Source: Flavobacteriaceae bacterium HL-DH10 (GTDB taxonomy: Bacteria > Bacteroidota > Bacteroidia > Flavobacteriales > Flavobacteriaceae). From it: 64,000 bases of DNA. Each line of letters begins with the position of its first letter. The first letter of the stretch is position 1. Both the position numbers and the translations under genes were made by a program. The notes under the pieces are model-generated. The model worked only from the letters and a program-made list of their open reading frames with translations. It did no database searches and was not told the DNA's origin. The DNA lies in NCBI GenBank assembly GCA_031826515.1, contig CP134536.1, positions 1,500,001-1,564,000 of the forward strand, in the 5' to 3' direction. Shown piece after piece: positions 8,629 through 17,225 of the stretch.

Positions 8629-9282
8629 TTAAAGGCTCATTTCTGGAATATCGCCCTCTATAATTAGAGCACCTTCTGTCGCATTTTTAATTACTTCTAC
8701 AGAAACTCCTGGAGCACGTTCTAAAAGCTTAAACCCCTTACTCGATACTTCAAGTACAGCCAAATTGGTTACAATTTTTTTAACACAACCAACTCCAGTA
8801 AGCGGTAATGAGCATTTTTTTAATAATTTAGATTCGCCTCTTTTATTAGTATGCATCATAGCTACGATAATATTTTCGGCACTTGCCACTAAATCCATAG
8901 CACCACCCATACCTTTTACCATACGTCCTGGAATTTTCCAATTAGCTATATCACCATTTTCAGCCACCTCCATGGCGCCTAAAATAGTTAAGTCTACGTG
9001 CTTTCCACGAATCATAGAAAAGCTCATGGCCGAATCAAAAAAACTAGCACCTGGAAGCGTTGTTATGGTTTGTTTACCTGCATTAATAACATCGGCATCT
9101 TCTTCACCTTCAAAAGGAAAAGGCCCCATGCCTAAAACGCCATTTTCACTTTGGAATTCTACTTCTATATCGTTTCGAACATAATTAGCTACTAAAGTGG
9201 GAATACCAATACCTAGATTAACATAATAACCATCTTGTACTTCTTTAGCTATACGTTTTGCTATACCTGTTTTATCTAACAT
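8629..9282 (-). CDS. scoB: 3-oxoacid CoA-transferase, subunit B
   Basis: Subunit B of the succinyl-CoA:3-ketoacid (acetoacetate) CoA-transferase; moves CoA from succinyl-CoA to acetoacetate in ketone-body and branched-chain degradation. The 217 residues carry the catalytic SENG motif with E46 in FQSENGVLGMGPFP and the glycine-rich VNLGIGIPTLV (21-31) before it. Also typical are GMGGAMDL and the terminal region after LTGVGCVKKIVTNLAV. It is the second gene of a pair with scoA, but the 88-base spacer between them is occupied by a palindromic repeat element instead of the usual short gap. Confidence 0.94.
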   Translation of the reverse strand: MLDKTGIAKRIAKEVQDGYYVNLGIGIPTLVANYVRNDIEVEFQSENGVLGMGPFPFEGEEDADVINAGKQTITTLPGASFFDSAMSFSMIRGKHVDLTILGAMEVAENGDIANWKIPGRMVKGMGGAMDLVASAENIIVAMMHTNKRGESKLLKKCSLPLTGVGCVKKIVTNLAVLEVSSKGFKLLERAPGVSVEVIKNATEGALIIEGDIPEMSL

Positions 9283-9288
9283 AATTTC

Positions 9289-9363
9289 GTCATTCCTGTG
9301 AAGGCAGGAATCTTTTTAATTAAACCTTGTTTTTTAAAGATAGATTCCTGCGCACGCAGGAAT
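9289..9363. repeat. Palindromic intergenic element (REP/MITE-like), copy inside the scoA-scoB spacer
   Basis: Two palindromes about 32 bases apart: ATTCCTG/CAGGAAT at 9292-9311 and a perfect ATTCCTGCG-CA-CGCAGGAAT at 9344-9363. The left end reads GTCATTCC. Relatives occur at 23221, 31176, 33958, 34858, 46319 and 51324. It fills nearly all of the 88-base gap between scoA and scoB. Confidence 0.75.
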
Positions 9364-9370
9364 AAAACTT

Positions 9371-10072
9371 CTATTCTTTTACTCTTACCGTTCGTTGTTC
9401 AATACGCTTCTCATAGGTTTCTCCCTGAAAAATACGTTGAACAAAAATTCCTGGAATATGAATTTGATTTGGATCTAAAGCTCCTAATGGTACTAATTCT
9501 TCAACCTCAGCAACTGTTATTTTAGCGGCTCCACACATATTAGGGTTAAAATTTCTAGCAGTCCCTTTAAAAACTAAATTACCAGCCGCATCACCTTTCC
9601 ATGCTTTCACAAAAGCAAAATCGGCTTTAAAAGCATGCTCTAGTACATACATTTTACCATCAAACTCTCTGGTTTCTTTACCTTCTGCTACTTCTGTTCC
9701 GTAACCAGCAGGTGTATAAATAGCAGGAAATCCTGCCTGAGCAGCTCTACAGAGCTCTGCTAAAGTTCCTTGAGGTATTAATTCTACATCTAATTCACCA
9801 GAAAGCATTTGTCGCTCAAATTCATCATTTTCACCCACATAAGAGGATACCATTTTTTTTATTTGTCTTTTTTGAAGCAATAATCCTAAGCCAAAATCGT
9901 CTACACCTGCATTATTAGAAATACAGGTTAGCCCTTTTATACCAAGTTTTACTAATTGCCCGATAGCATTTTCTGGAATACCACTAAGCCCAAAACCACC
10001 AAGCATAAAAGTCATATTATCTGAAACTCCATGAAGAGCTATTTTAACATTATCTACTTTTTTATTAATCAT
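9371..10072 (-). CDS. scoA: 3-oxoacid CoA-transferase, subunit A
   Basis: Subunit A of the CoA-transferase, which partners subunit B. I take the start at 10072 ([19 protein letters not shown]), giving 233 residues; the frame is open for 21 more codons upstream, but the family begins with this segment and the upstream residues ([13 protein letters not shown]...) are unlike it. Conserved features are the glycine-rich [14 protein letters not shown], the [14 protein letters not shown] motif, the [20 protein letters not shown] stretch and [19 protein letters not shown]. It precedes scoB, with a repeat element between. The pbp1A terminator at 10141-10166 isolates it from the upstream gene. Confidence 0.93.
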   Translation of the reverse strand: MINKKVDNVKIALHGVSDNMTFMLGGFGLSGIPENAIGQLVKLGIKGLTCISNNAGVDDFGLGLLLQKRQIKKMVSSYVGENDEFERQMLSGELDVELIPQGTLAELCRAAQAGFPAIYTPAGYGTEVAEGKETREFDGKMYVLEHAFKADFAFVKAWKGDAAGNLVFKGTARNFNPNMCGAAKITVAEVEELVPLGALDPNQIHIPGIFVQRIFQGETYEKRIEQRTVRVKE

Positions 10073-10140
10073 TATTATTAATTTTAGCTTTATAAATTTA
10101 CGAATAATAGAATTATAAGACCGAAACATTAACAAATAAA

Positions 10141-10166
10141 AAAACCATTCTGAAAAGAATGGTTTT
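10141..10166 (-). terminator. Rho-independent terminator after pbp1A
   Basis: Inverted arms AAAACCATTCT (10141-10151) and AGAATGGTTTT (10156-10166) around a GAAA loop, followed on the minus strand by a T-run. It lies 47 bases beyond the penicillin-binding protein stop and before scoA. Confidence 0.8.
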
Positions 10167-10213
10167 AATTATATAATTAATTACTGAAATAAATTCATAA
10201 TACTGTTTTAATA

Positions 10214-12562
10214 TTAAAAATCTAAATCATCAGGCGTATCATTAGAATCGTTTTCAATACCAGTGCTCTCGTCAATGACTTTTGAACAATCTACATTTAT
10301 AGAAAGATTAGCAGGTTCTTCAAAATCTTCTGCTGAAATATTTAAGGTTTCATCGGCATAACAACTTTTCATATAAACACCCCAAATAGGTAATGCCATA
10401 GCTGCTCCTTGCCCATATGTAATACCAGCAAAGTGCGCTGCTCTATCTTCAGCTCCTACCCAAACACCTGTAACTAAATTCGGTACTATACCCATAAACC
10501 ATCCATCACTTTGATTTTGTGTGGTTCCTGTTTTTCCTGCTATAGGATTTGTAAATCCATAAGGATACCCTGTTATTATTTCCGAAAATTCTCTCCTATA
10601 GGAATCTGCTCCTTTTCCTCTTAAGCGAGCTCCAGAACCATATTGTGTTACACCTTCCATAAGCTTGATTGTTACATAGGCTGTTTCATCACTTAAAACA
10701 TCACGTGTTTCTGGCTTAAACTGATACAAAATAGTACCGTTTTTATCTTCAATATTAGTAACCATTACTGGTTTTGTATACACCCCTTTATTAGCAAATG
10801 TTGAATAGGCTCCCACCATTTCATAAACACTTAAATCGGGTGTTCCTAATGCTATTGATGGTACTGGAGGTATTTCAGATTCAACACCTAGTTTTTTTGC
10901 TAAATCTACCACCGTTTGTGGACCAACTTTATCAATTAATCTTGCGGTTATTGTGTTTACTGATTTCGCTAAGGCATTTTTTAAAGTCCTTGTGCCTCCA
11001 TAATCATTTTCACCATTAGAATTCCTAGGACACCATTTTTCTGGATTTCCATATTTACCAGCATCTATACAAAATGGTGTATCTGGCAATTTATCACATG
11101 GAGAGTAATGAAGCTGATCTATAGCTGTTGCATAAACAAATGGTTTAAAGGTAGAACCCACTTGTCGCTTTCCTTGTTTTACCATATCGTACTGGAAATG
11201 GCGGTAATTAACACCTCCAACCCAAGCCTTAACATGACCTGTAAGCGGATCCATAGACATCATGCCTGTACGTAAAAACGATTTATAATAACGCATGGAA
11301 TCAATAGGTTTCATAATGGTATCTACTTCACTCGCTTTCCCTTCTTTCCATGCAAAAACAGTCATTTTAGTAGGTTTATGAAATGAAGCTATAATTTCTT
11401 TATCTGATTTTTCAGCATTTTTTAATATGCGCCATCGCTCACCTTGTTTCATAGAACGATTTAATAAATCATCTACTTCACTCTTATCTAATTCTAAAAA
11501 AGGTGCTGTTGGATTACGCTTTGGTGTGTTTTGATTAAAAAATTCTGCTTGCAACCTTGGCATATGTTGCTGTACAGCATCTTCAGCGTATTCTTGCATA
11601 CGAGAATCTATAGTTGTGTAAATTTTTAAACCATCACTATTTATATTCCATTTTGTACCATCAGGTTTTGGATTATTCTTAATCCAATCCTTCATAAATC
11701 CTCTTAAGTATTCTCTAAAATAAGTTGCCATACCTTCACGATGTGATTCTGGCGAATAATTTAAATCAAGCTCTGTTTTTTGGAGCGAATCTTTAACGGC
11801 TTCTTCTAAATAACCATATTTTTCCATTTGAGCCAAAACCACATTACGTCTATTTTTAACTCCAACTGGATTTCTTCTTGGATTATACAATGCTGAATTT
11901 TTGAACATACCTACCAACATAGCCGATTCTTTTAAATCAAGATCTATAGGCTCTTTTCCAAAGTAGATTCTGGAAGCACTACGAATACCGTCTGCGTTAT
12001 TTAAAAAATCATATATATTAAAGTACTGAGCAATAATTTCTTCTTTTGTGTATTGGCGTTCGAGACGAATAGCAATAATCCATTCTTTAATTTTTTGAGT
12101 AATCCTACCCAATGTATTTTTAGATCCTTCACCATGAAACAACTGTTTGGCTAATTGTTGAGATATTGTACTTGCACCGCCGCTACTTCCTAATTTAATT
12201 ACAGCTCTTAAAGTACCTCGTGCATCAATTCCTGAATGCTCATGAAAACGCGCATCTTCGGTAGCGATTAAAGCAGTAACTAAATCTGGCGATAAATCAT
12301 CATAACTTACAGGGGTTCTATTATCATTAAAATAGAATTTACCTAAAGTTTTCCCATCTGAAGAAATAATTTCGGTTGCTAAATTTGTTTTCGGATTTTC
12401 TAATTGTGTATGATCTGGCATGTCGCCAAATACACCCCAGGATGCTAATAAAAATATAAGCACTGCTGAAAATATACCTCCTAAAAATAACATCCAAAAC
12501 CAACGAATGTATTTAGAGAAATCTTGAACTGGTGCTTTTGTGTTTTTTTTTGCTTTTGCCAT
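10214..12562 (-). CDS. Bifunctional penicillin-binding protein 1A (glycosyltransferase/transpeptidase)
   Basis: Polymerises and cross-links peptidoglycan. The 782-residue class A PBP has a cytoplasmic start with a membrane segment at about 22-42, a GT51 domain (70-260) with catalytic E102 in ATEDARFHEH and STISQQLAKQL, and a transpeptidase domain with SxxK S470-TFK, SVN at 534-536 and KTGT at 677-680. The tail after 740 is acidic (DDLDF end). It is the last gene of a ricT-gldH-pbp unit (62 bases after gldH) and is followed by a strong terminator. Association of gldH with a PSP1 protein and this PBP is common in flavobacteria. Confidence 0.95.
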   Translation of the reverse strand: MAKAKKNTKAPVQDFSKYIRWFWMLFLGGIFSAVLIFLLASWGVFGDMPDHTQLENPKTNLATEIISSDGKTLGKFYFNDNRTPVSYDDLSPDLVTALIATEDARFHEHSGIDARGTLRAVIKLGSSGGASTISQQLAKQLFHGEGSKNTLGRITQKIKEWIIAIRLERQYTKEEIIAQYFNIYDFLNNADGIRSASRIYFGKEPIDLDLKESAMLVGMFKNSALYNPRRNPVGVKNRRNVVLAQMEKYGYLEEAVKDSLQKTELDLNYSPESHREGMATYFREYLRGFMKDWIKNNPKPDGTKWNINSDGLKIYTTIDSRMQEYAEDAVQQHMPRLQAEFFNQNTPKRNPTAPFLELDKSEVDDLLNRSMKQGERWRILKNAEKSDKEIIASFHKPTKMTVFAWKEGKASEVDTIMKPIDSMRYYKSFLRTGMMSMDPLTGHVKAWVGGVNYRHFQYDMVKQGKRQVGSTFKPFVYATAIDQLHYSPCDKLPDTPFCIDAGKYGNPEKWCPRNSNGENDYGGTRTLKNALAKSVNTITARLIDKVGPQTVVDLAKKLGVESEIPPVPSIALGTPDLSVYEMVGAYSTFANKGVYTKPVMVTNIEDKNGTILYQFKPETRDVLSDETAYVTIKLMEGVTQYGSGARLRGKGADSYRREFSEIITGYPYGFTNPIAGKTGTTQNQSDGWFMGIVPNLVTGVWVGAEDRAAHFAGITYGQGAAMALPIWGVYMKSCYADETLNISAEDFEEPANLSINVDCSKVIDESTGIENDSNDTPDDLDF

Positions 12563-12624
12563 GTACTTTAGGTTAATACATCTCGGGACTTCCCGATATA
12601 AAACCGGAACACTCGATGTGACAT

Positions 12625-13128
12625 TTAATTATTATTTATATGTTCTACTCTAAAACCAATATCTGTAATACCTTCAAGCTCTGTAACACCATTTACTTTT
12701 CCGTTCTCTCTCATAGCTTGTTGAATATTAATGGTATATTCTCCTATTTCATTAAAAACAAATGGTTCATCTTGTCCTTTATACCAAAGTTTGTTTTCTT
12801 TAACATCGGTTAAGCCAGTACCTAAAAGTTTTCCGCTAGGGTCTGCCATTCTATATTCTAAAGTGTCTTTTATAGTTTTACCGTGCGGATAAACCATTTC
12901 GACAATTAAAAACAAATTATTGTATTTGTAAGCATTTGTATTTCTTAAGTTCACAAATAGATTATATTTTTTTGTTGAGTCTGGAGGTGTTACTTTAAAG
13001 CCTATAATGGAATCTTTATGCCATAAATTAGGCACCGATTTATACTCGTCAAAAACACGATTTGAATCGCAAGACACAAATACAAAAGAAAAAATTAAAA
13101 AAAATAACAAGACACTATTTCTCAGCAT
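12625..13128 (-). CDS. gldH: Gliding motility lipoprotein GldH
   Basis: A 167-residue lipoprotein with a signal peptide ending in a lipobox at C20 (FSFVFVSCDSN). The mature sequence (FDEYKSVPNLWHKDSIIGF, later NTNAYKYNNLFLIVEMVYPHG and the terminal GFRVEHIN) matches the GldH family, which in Flavobacterium is required for gliding and for a working type IX secretion/motility apparatus; its exact task is not settled. It overlaps the upstream PSP1 gene by 14 bases, and the penicillin-binding protein follows. An outer- or inner-membrane location cannot be decided from sequence alone; Bacteroidetes lipoproteins of this type are usually in the outer membrane. Confidence 0.9.
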   Translation of the reverse strand: MLRNSVLLFFLIFSFVFVSCDSNRVFDEYKSVPNLWHKDSIIGFKVTPPDSTKKYNLFVNLRNTNAYKYNNLFLIVEMVYPHGKTIKDTLEYRMADPSGKLLGTGLTDVKENKLWYKGQDEPFVFNEIGEYTINIQQAMRENGKVNGVTELEGITDIGFRVEHINNN

Positions 13129-14401
13129 TTTTACTGTTTTGGGGTTTAGGTTTTCTTTTATTATTACTGTTTTTGTTTCTATTATTTGGATTGGGTTTAT
13201 TCTTTGGAGTCGCTTTTTTATTAGCTTGATTTCCTTGCCCCCCCTGATTAGTTCTCTGATTAGGTTTTTGATTAGGTTTCCTCCTATTGTTTTTACGTTT
13301 ATTATTAGGTTTTGGACTATCGAAACGTGTTAAACTATCCTGCCCTACAACGTTTTCAAACTCTGTTTTAGTATCTTCTACAAGTTCTGATGCATATTCT
13401 TCAAGGCTAGCAATAGGTTTATTCTTTTTATTAGCTTCAATAATTTCATTGGCCTGCTCTGTAGTTATTTTATGCCAATTCATCCACTCACCTTCATAAG
13501 CATACCACATGTGTCCTTTAAAAATATCTGTTTTTTGACAAACAGCTGTACCCTTTTCAGTTTTAAGTTTAATATCTGTTTTAGGAAAACTTTTTAAAGC
13601 ATCTAAATAAGAATCTAATTCATAATTTAAACAGCATTTTAATTTACCACATTGTCCTGCTAATTTTTGAGGATTTAAAGACAGTTGCTGATAACGTGCT
13701 GCTGAAGTGCTTACCGAACGAAAATCGGTTAACCAAGTAGAACAACATAATTCGCGTCCACAAGAGCCAATACCACCAAGTCTTGATGCTTCTTGACGAA
13801 AACCAACTTGTTTCATTTCTATACGCGTTCTAAACTCGCGTGCAAATACTTTAATAAGTTCCCGAAAATCAACACGCTCTTCGGCTGTATAATAAAAAGT
13901 AGCTTTACTGGCATCGCCTTGAAACTCAATATCTGAAATCTTCATTTGAAGTTTCAAATCGATTGCAAATTGACGCGCTCTAACCTTCATAGGCTCTTCT
14001 TTATCGCGTGCCGTTTGCCAAATATCTATATCCTTTTGGCTTGCTTTTCTGTATATTTTTAATAGTTCTTCGGGAGTTTCAGAAATATTTTTACGTTTCA
14101 TTTGAACGCGTACCAATTCCCCTGTAAGGGTTACCATACCAATATCATGACCAGATTGCGCTTGTGTCGCAACAATATCGCCAATGCTTAACGTTAAATT
14201 TTCGGTATTTTTATAATAATTTTTTCGGCCGTTTTTATAACGAACCTCAACCCAATCAAATGGTTTTTCTCCATTTGGTAGCGACATATTTGCTAACCAA
14301 TCAAAAACAGTTAATTTATTACAACTATCTGTACCACAAGTACCATTATTTTTGCAGCCTTTTGGAGAGCCGTCTTTAGTTGAGCAACTTGCGCAAGCCA
14401 T
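13115..14401 (-). CDS. PSP1 domain protein, RicT/YaaT-like
   Basis: A 428-residue protein whose centre is a PSP1 domain (about 60-290). Two cysteine clusters characteristic of the RicT/YaaT group are present: C214 and C219-C220 in GSCGRELCCSTW, and C251, C256-C257 in CGKLKCCLNYE. In Bacillus subtilis RicT joins RicA and RicF in an iron-sulfur complex that affects RNA maturation; whether that applies here is inference. An extra Cys-rich N-terminus (six Cys in residues 3-27) and a basic Asn/Lys/Gln/Pro-rich tail (362-428) are additions often seen in flavobacteria. The end overlaps gldH by 14 bases. Confidence 0.88.
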   Translation of the reverse strand: MACASCSTKDGSPKGCKNNGTCGTDSCNKLTVFDWLANMSLPNGEKPFDWVEVRYKNGRKNYYKNTENLTLSIGDIVATQAQSGHDIGMVTLTGELVRVQMKRKNISETPEELLKIYRKASQKDIDIWQTARDKEEPMKVRARQFAIDLKLQMKISDIEFQGDASKATFYYTAEERVDFRELIKVFAREFRTRIEMKQVGFRQEASRLGGIGSCGRELCCSTWLTDFRSVSTSAARYQQLSLNPQKLAGQCGKLKCCLNYELDSYLDALKSFPKTDIKLKTEKGTAVCQKTDIFKGHMWYAYEGEWMNWHKITTEQANEIIEANKKNKPIASLEEYASELVEDTKTEFENVVGQDSLTRFDSPKPNNKRKNNRRKPNQKPNQRTNQGGQGNQANKKATPKNKPNPNNRNKNSNNKRKPKPQNSKNAEK

Positions 14402-14585
14402 ATGTTATTATATATTGAATTCGCTAATAATTAAATTATTACGAATGAAGGTTTATAAATATTTTAGTTTTCCGCCTATGCGAAAACAAGAATGAAAAGC
14501 AATTTTTTGAAATTAATTTTCTAAAAACGCCGTTTGGATGTAAAGATAAGATTAATATACTAACAAATAAAAATTGAAAAAATAT

Positions 14586-14816
14586 TTAAACACTTTTAAC
14601 GTCTATAATCTTTACTGGACAAGCTTTTGAAGCATTCTCACAATCATCAAGAATAGCTTCTTCATTAGATTTTAATGTGAAAAATCCTTTTTTATCAACC
14701 GCGTGTAATAAAACTGATTTTCCATCTTTTTTTGACATTTGAAATTGTTTCGGCGCTAATTCAACGCAATAATTACACCCAATACATTTATTACGCTGTA
14801 ATGTTATTACAACCAT
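14586..14816 (-). CDS. Small 4Fe-4S ferredoxin
   Basis: A 76-residue ferredoxin. Cluster ligands are C11, C14 and C17 (KCIGCNYCVELAP) with C66 before Pro (ASKACPVKII); C59 could be an additional cysteine. This single-cluster arrangement matches low-potential ferredoxins. The start codon overlaps the stop of the upstream U32 gene by one base (TAATG), so translation is coupled to TrhP. Because TrhP-type U32 proteins need an iron-sulfur cluster, I infer the ferredoxin may be its electron partner; this is not shown by sequence. The 184 bases that follow to ricT hold no gene that I can support. Confidence 0.9.
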   Translation of the reverse strand: MVVITLQRNKCIGCNYCVELAPKQFQMSKKDGKSVLLHAVDKKGFFTLKSNEEAILDDCENASKACPVKIIDVKSV

Positions 14817-16060
14817 TAAGCTTCTACTTTATTTTCAACAATTTTATATAACTTATCGGATGGTCTAATTCTAAAACCTAACGGAATAGTTACCATATCG
14901 CCTTTTTTACCTTTTTCAGATTTTTCATCATTCACCATCATATCACCAACTTCAACTTCTTGAGCTCCCGTAGTTGGACCTGTTATTAAAATGGTATCGC
15001 CTATAGAAATATCATAAGCTTCAATTTTAAACTCGCCAATTTGAGGTTTAGGAAAATAATGAGTTCCCTTACCTAAATACACTTTCTTTTGTGTAGCATG
15101 AGAGCCTGAACCTGTTGCCCATTCTCCTAGTTTCTGACCAAGATAATACCCATTCCAAAAACCACGATTATACACTTTTTCAAGTTCTTGCATCCAGGTA
15201 ATTACTTTTTCTTTTTGATACGTTCCATTATTTAAACTATCAATAGCATCACGATAACAAGAAATTACTTTGGCTACATATTCTGGCGCTCTGCCGCGAC
15301 CTTCAATTTTTAAAACGGTAATACCTGCATTTACAACTTCATCTAAAATATCGATGGTACACAAATCTTTAGGAGACATGATATATTCATTATCAATTTC
15401 CATTTCAAAGCCTGTTTCTTGCTCGATAACCGTATATTTTTTTCTACAATTTTGTTTGCAAGCGCCTCTATTTGCCGAAGAATTATATGAATGTAAACTC
15501 ATGTAACATTTACCAGAAACCGCCATACAAAGCGCACCGTGGCCAAAAATCTCGATTTCCACAAGTTTACCTGAAGGTCCTTTTATTTGGTCTTTTTCAA
15601 TGTATTCGGTGATCTTTTTTACTTGTCTTAAACTAAGTTCTCTACTCAATACCATCGTATCGGCAAACATGGCATAAAACTTTACCGTTTCAATATTTGT
15701 AATATTTATTTGAGTAGAAATATGCACTTCCATTCCAATTTCTCTAGCAGTCATAATAACAGCCTGATCCATGGCTATTACAGCAGTAATCCCTGCTTCT
15801 TTAGCTTTATTTATTAAGGTTTTTACAATCGATAAATCGTGATCGTAAATAATCGTATTTAAGGTTAAATACGTTCTCACTTGTTTTAATTGACAACGTT
15901 TTGCTATTTCTGGTAAATCATCTAAAGTGAAATTTACAGTAGCTCTAGCACGCATATTTAATTGTTCAACACCAAAATATACAGAGTCTGCACCATTATC
16001 TAAAGCAGCTTGCAAGGATTCAAAATTTCCTGCTGGAGCCATTAATTCTATTTGTTGCAT
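14816..16060 (-). CDS. trhP: U32 family protein, tRNA uridine-34 hydroxylation protein TrhP-like
   Basis: I choose the start at 16060 (MQQIELMAPAGNFESL), where the family begins; the frame is open 12 codons further up but would then run into trhO. The 414-residue protein has the N-terminal TIM-barrel signature GADSVYFGVEQLNMRARA and the U32 signature EIFGHGALCMAVSGKCYMS, with four cysteines C178, C185, C201 and C205 as likely cluster ligands. The TrhP branch makes 5-hydroxyuridine at tRNA position 34, with prephenate as the suggested hydroxyl source. It is 7 bases after trhO, encoding the alternative O2-dependent enzyme for the same modification, and overlaps a ferredoxin. Annotated in many genomes as a collagenase-like protease; no protease role is supported here. 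Confidence 0.88.
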   Translation of the reverse strand: MQQIELMAPAGNFESLQAALDNGADSVYFGVEQLNMRARATVNFTLDDLPEIAKRCQLKQVRTYLTLNTIIYDHDLSIVKTLINKAKEAGITAVIAMDQAVIMTAREIGMEVHISTQINITNIETVKFYAMFADTMVLSRELSLRQVKKITEYIEKDQIKGPSGKLVEIEIFGHGALCMAVSGKCYMSLHSYNSSANRGACKQNCRKKYTVIEQETGFEMEIDNEYIMSPKDLCTIDILDEVVNAGITVLKIEGRGRAPEYVAKVISCYRDAIDSLNNGTYQKEKVITWMQELEKVYNRGFWNGYYLGQKLGEWATGSGSHATQKKVYLGKGTHYFPKPQIGEFKIEAYDISIGDTILITGPTTGAQEVEVGDMMVNDEKSEKGKKGDMVTIPLGFRIRPSDKLYKIVENKVEA

Positions 16061-16067
16061 AGCTATT

Positions 16068-17141
16068 TTATTGATCTTTGGTTTTGAATGTTTCAAAAAT
16101 ATTCCTCAAATCTTTTTTATACGGAAGATGATCTGCTCGTCCCTTTTTAAAGATATCATTGCTATTTCCTTGTCCTTTTCTAAGTGCTTTTTGCTCTTCA
16201 TGAGGCAGTCTATTTATTTCCATACAAGTAGAAGAACAGCAATTTTCCATCTCTTCTTTACACTTAGGACATTGAATAAATAATAAATGACATGCTTCGT
16301 TAGCACAATTGGTATGTACATCGAAAGGTTCACCACATTGATGACAATTGGCAATAACATCTTCACTAATGCGTTCTGCACGTCTATCATCAAACACAAA
16401 ATTCTGACCCAAAAATTTATTTTCTAAATGGTTTTCATTTACCTGTCTGGTGTATTCAATAATACCACCTTCTAATTGGTAAACATTTTTAAAGCCTTTA
16501 TGTTTAAAATAGGCACTGGCTTTCTCGCAACGAATACCACCTGTGCAATACATCACCAAATTTTTATCCTCTTTATGGTCTTTTAAATCTTCTTCAATAA
16601 TATCTAAAGAATCTCTAAACGTATCAACATCTGGAGTTATGGCATTTTTAAAATGACCTATTTCGCTTTCATAATGATTACGCATATCAACCAAAACGGT
16701 ATTTTCGTCCTCTATAAACTGATTAAACGCTTCAGCTTTTAAATGAATACCTTTATTGGTTACATCAAAAGTATCATCATTCAAACCATCGGCAACAATC
16801 TTTTTTCTAACTTTTACCTTAAGTTTTAAAAACGATTTGTTGTCTTGTTCTACGGCAATATTTAATCGGATGTCTTTTAAAAAATCAATAGAATCTAAAT
16901 GTGTTTTGAATTCATTAAAACGGTCGGCGGGTAATGATAACTGTCCATTAATGCCTTCATGAGCCACATAAATTCTACCCAAAACGTCTAATGCGTTCCA
17001 AGTAAGAAACAAATGGTCTCTAAAAATTTGTGGATTGCCAATTTTGGCATATTGATAAAAAGAAAGTGTTAATCGATTTTTTCCTGCTTTATCGATTAAT
17101 TCGGCTCTTTCTTTTGCACTTAATTTATTGTACAGTTGCAT
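16068..17141 (-). CDS. trhO: tRNA uridine(34) hydroxylase, rhodanese-like (TrhO)
   Basis: Hydroxylates the wobble uridine of tRNA using O2. The 357-residue protein has an N-terminal UPF0176 domain (about 1-125), a rhodanese domain (140-235) with active-site YCTGGIRCEK (C199, C205), and a cysteine-rich C-terminal region with nine Cys between 266 and 306 (starting CHQCGEPFD), probably binding zinc. The N-terminal LTLSFYQYAKIGNPQIFRDHLF is typical. It is the first gene of the trhO-trhP-ferredoxin operon and has a well-formed Bacteroidetes promoter 41-71 bases upstream. Formerly named YceA and annotated only as a rhodanese-like protein. Confidence 0.92.
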   Translation of the reverse strand: MQLYNKLSAKERAELIDKAGKNRLTLSFYQYAKIGNPQIFRDHLFLTWNALDVLGRIYVAHEGINGQLSLPADRFNEFKTHLDSIDFLKDIRLNIAVEQDNKSFLKLKVKVRKKIVADGLNDDTFDVTNKGIHLKAEAFNQFIEDENTVLVDMRNHYESEIGHFKNAITPDVDTFRDSLDIIEEDLKDHKEDKNLVMYCTGGIRCEKASAYFKHKGFKNVYQLEGGIIEYTRQVNENHLENKFLGQNFVFDDRRAERISEDVIANCHQCGEPFDVHTNCANEACHLLFIQCPKCKEEMENCCSSTCMEINRLPHEEQKALRKGQGNSNDIFKKGRADHLPYKKDLRNIFETFKTKDQ

Positions 17142-17181
17142 GCTATACTAATTTTTAAGGTTAAAGAATATTATAAAGAGG

Positions 17182-17212
17182 CAAAAGTACGGTTTTTAAA
17201 AAAAGTGTCCAA
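17182..17212 (-). promoter_or_regulatory. Bacteroidetes-type promoter for trhO operon
   Basis: On the minus strand TTG (17212-17210), a spacer of exactly 20 bases, then TACTTTTG (17189-17182), matching TTG-N17-23-TAnnTTTG. Predicted transcription start near 17175, about 34 bases before the trhO start codon. Confidence 0.7.
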
Positions 17213-17225
17213 TTTAAAATAAAAA

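Noticed and set aside
8765-9184. Open frame of 139 codons on the plus strand
   Set aside because: Lies wholly antisense within scoB, which has full family similarity.
9289-9363. Palindromic copies as CRISPR repeats
   Set aside because: Copies are single, many kilobases apart and vary in the middle; there is no regular spacer array and no cas gene.
10073-10135. Upstream extension of scoA by 21 codons
   Set aside because: The CoA-transferase family starts at MINKKVDN; the extension has no similarity.
13007-13333. Open frame of 108 codons on the plus strand
   Set aside because: Antisense to gldH and the Lys/Asn-rich tail of the RicT-like protein; hydrophobic, low-complexity product expected from the reverse of a Lys-rich coding strand.
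14816-16060. U32 gene as collagenase or secreted protease
   Set aside because: No signal peptide; four conserved cysteines and the trhO neighbour place it in tRNA hydroxylation.
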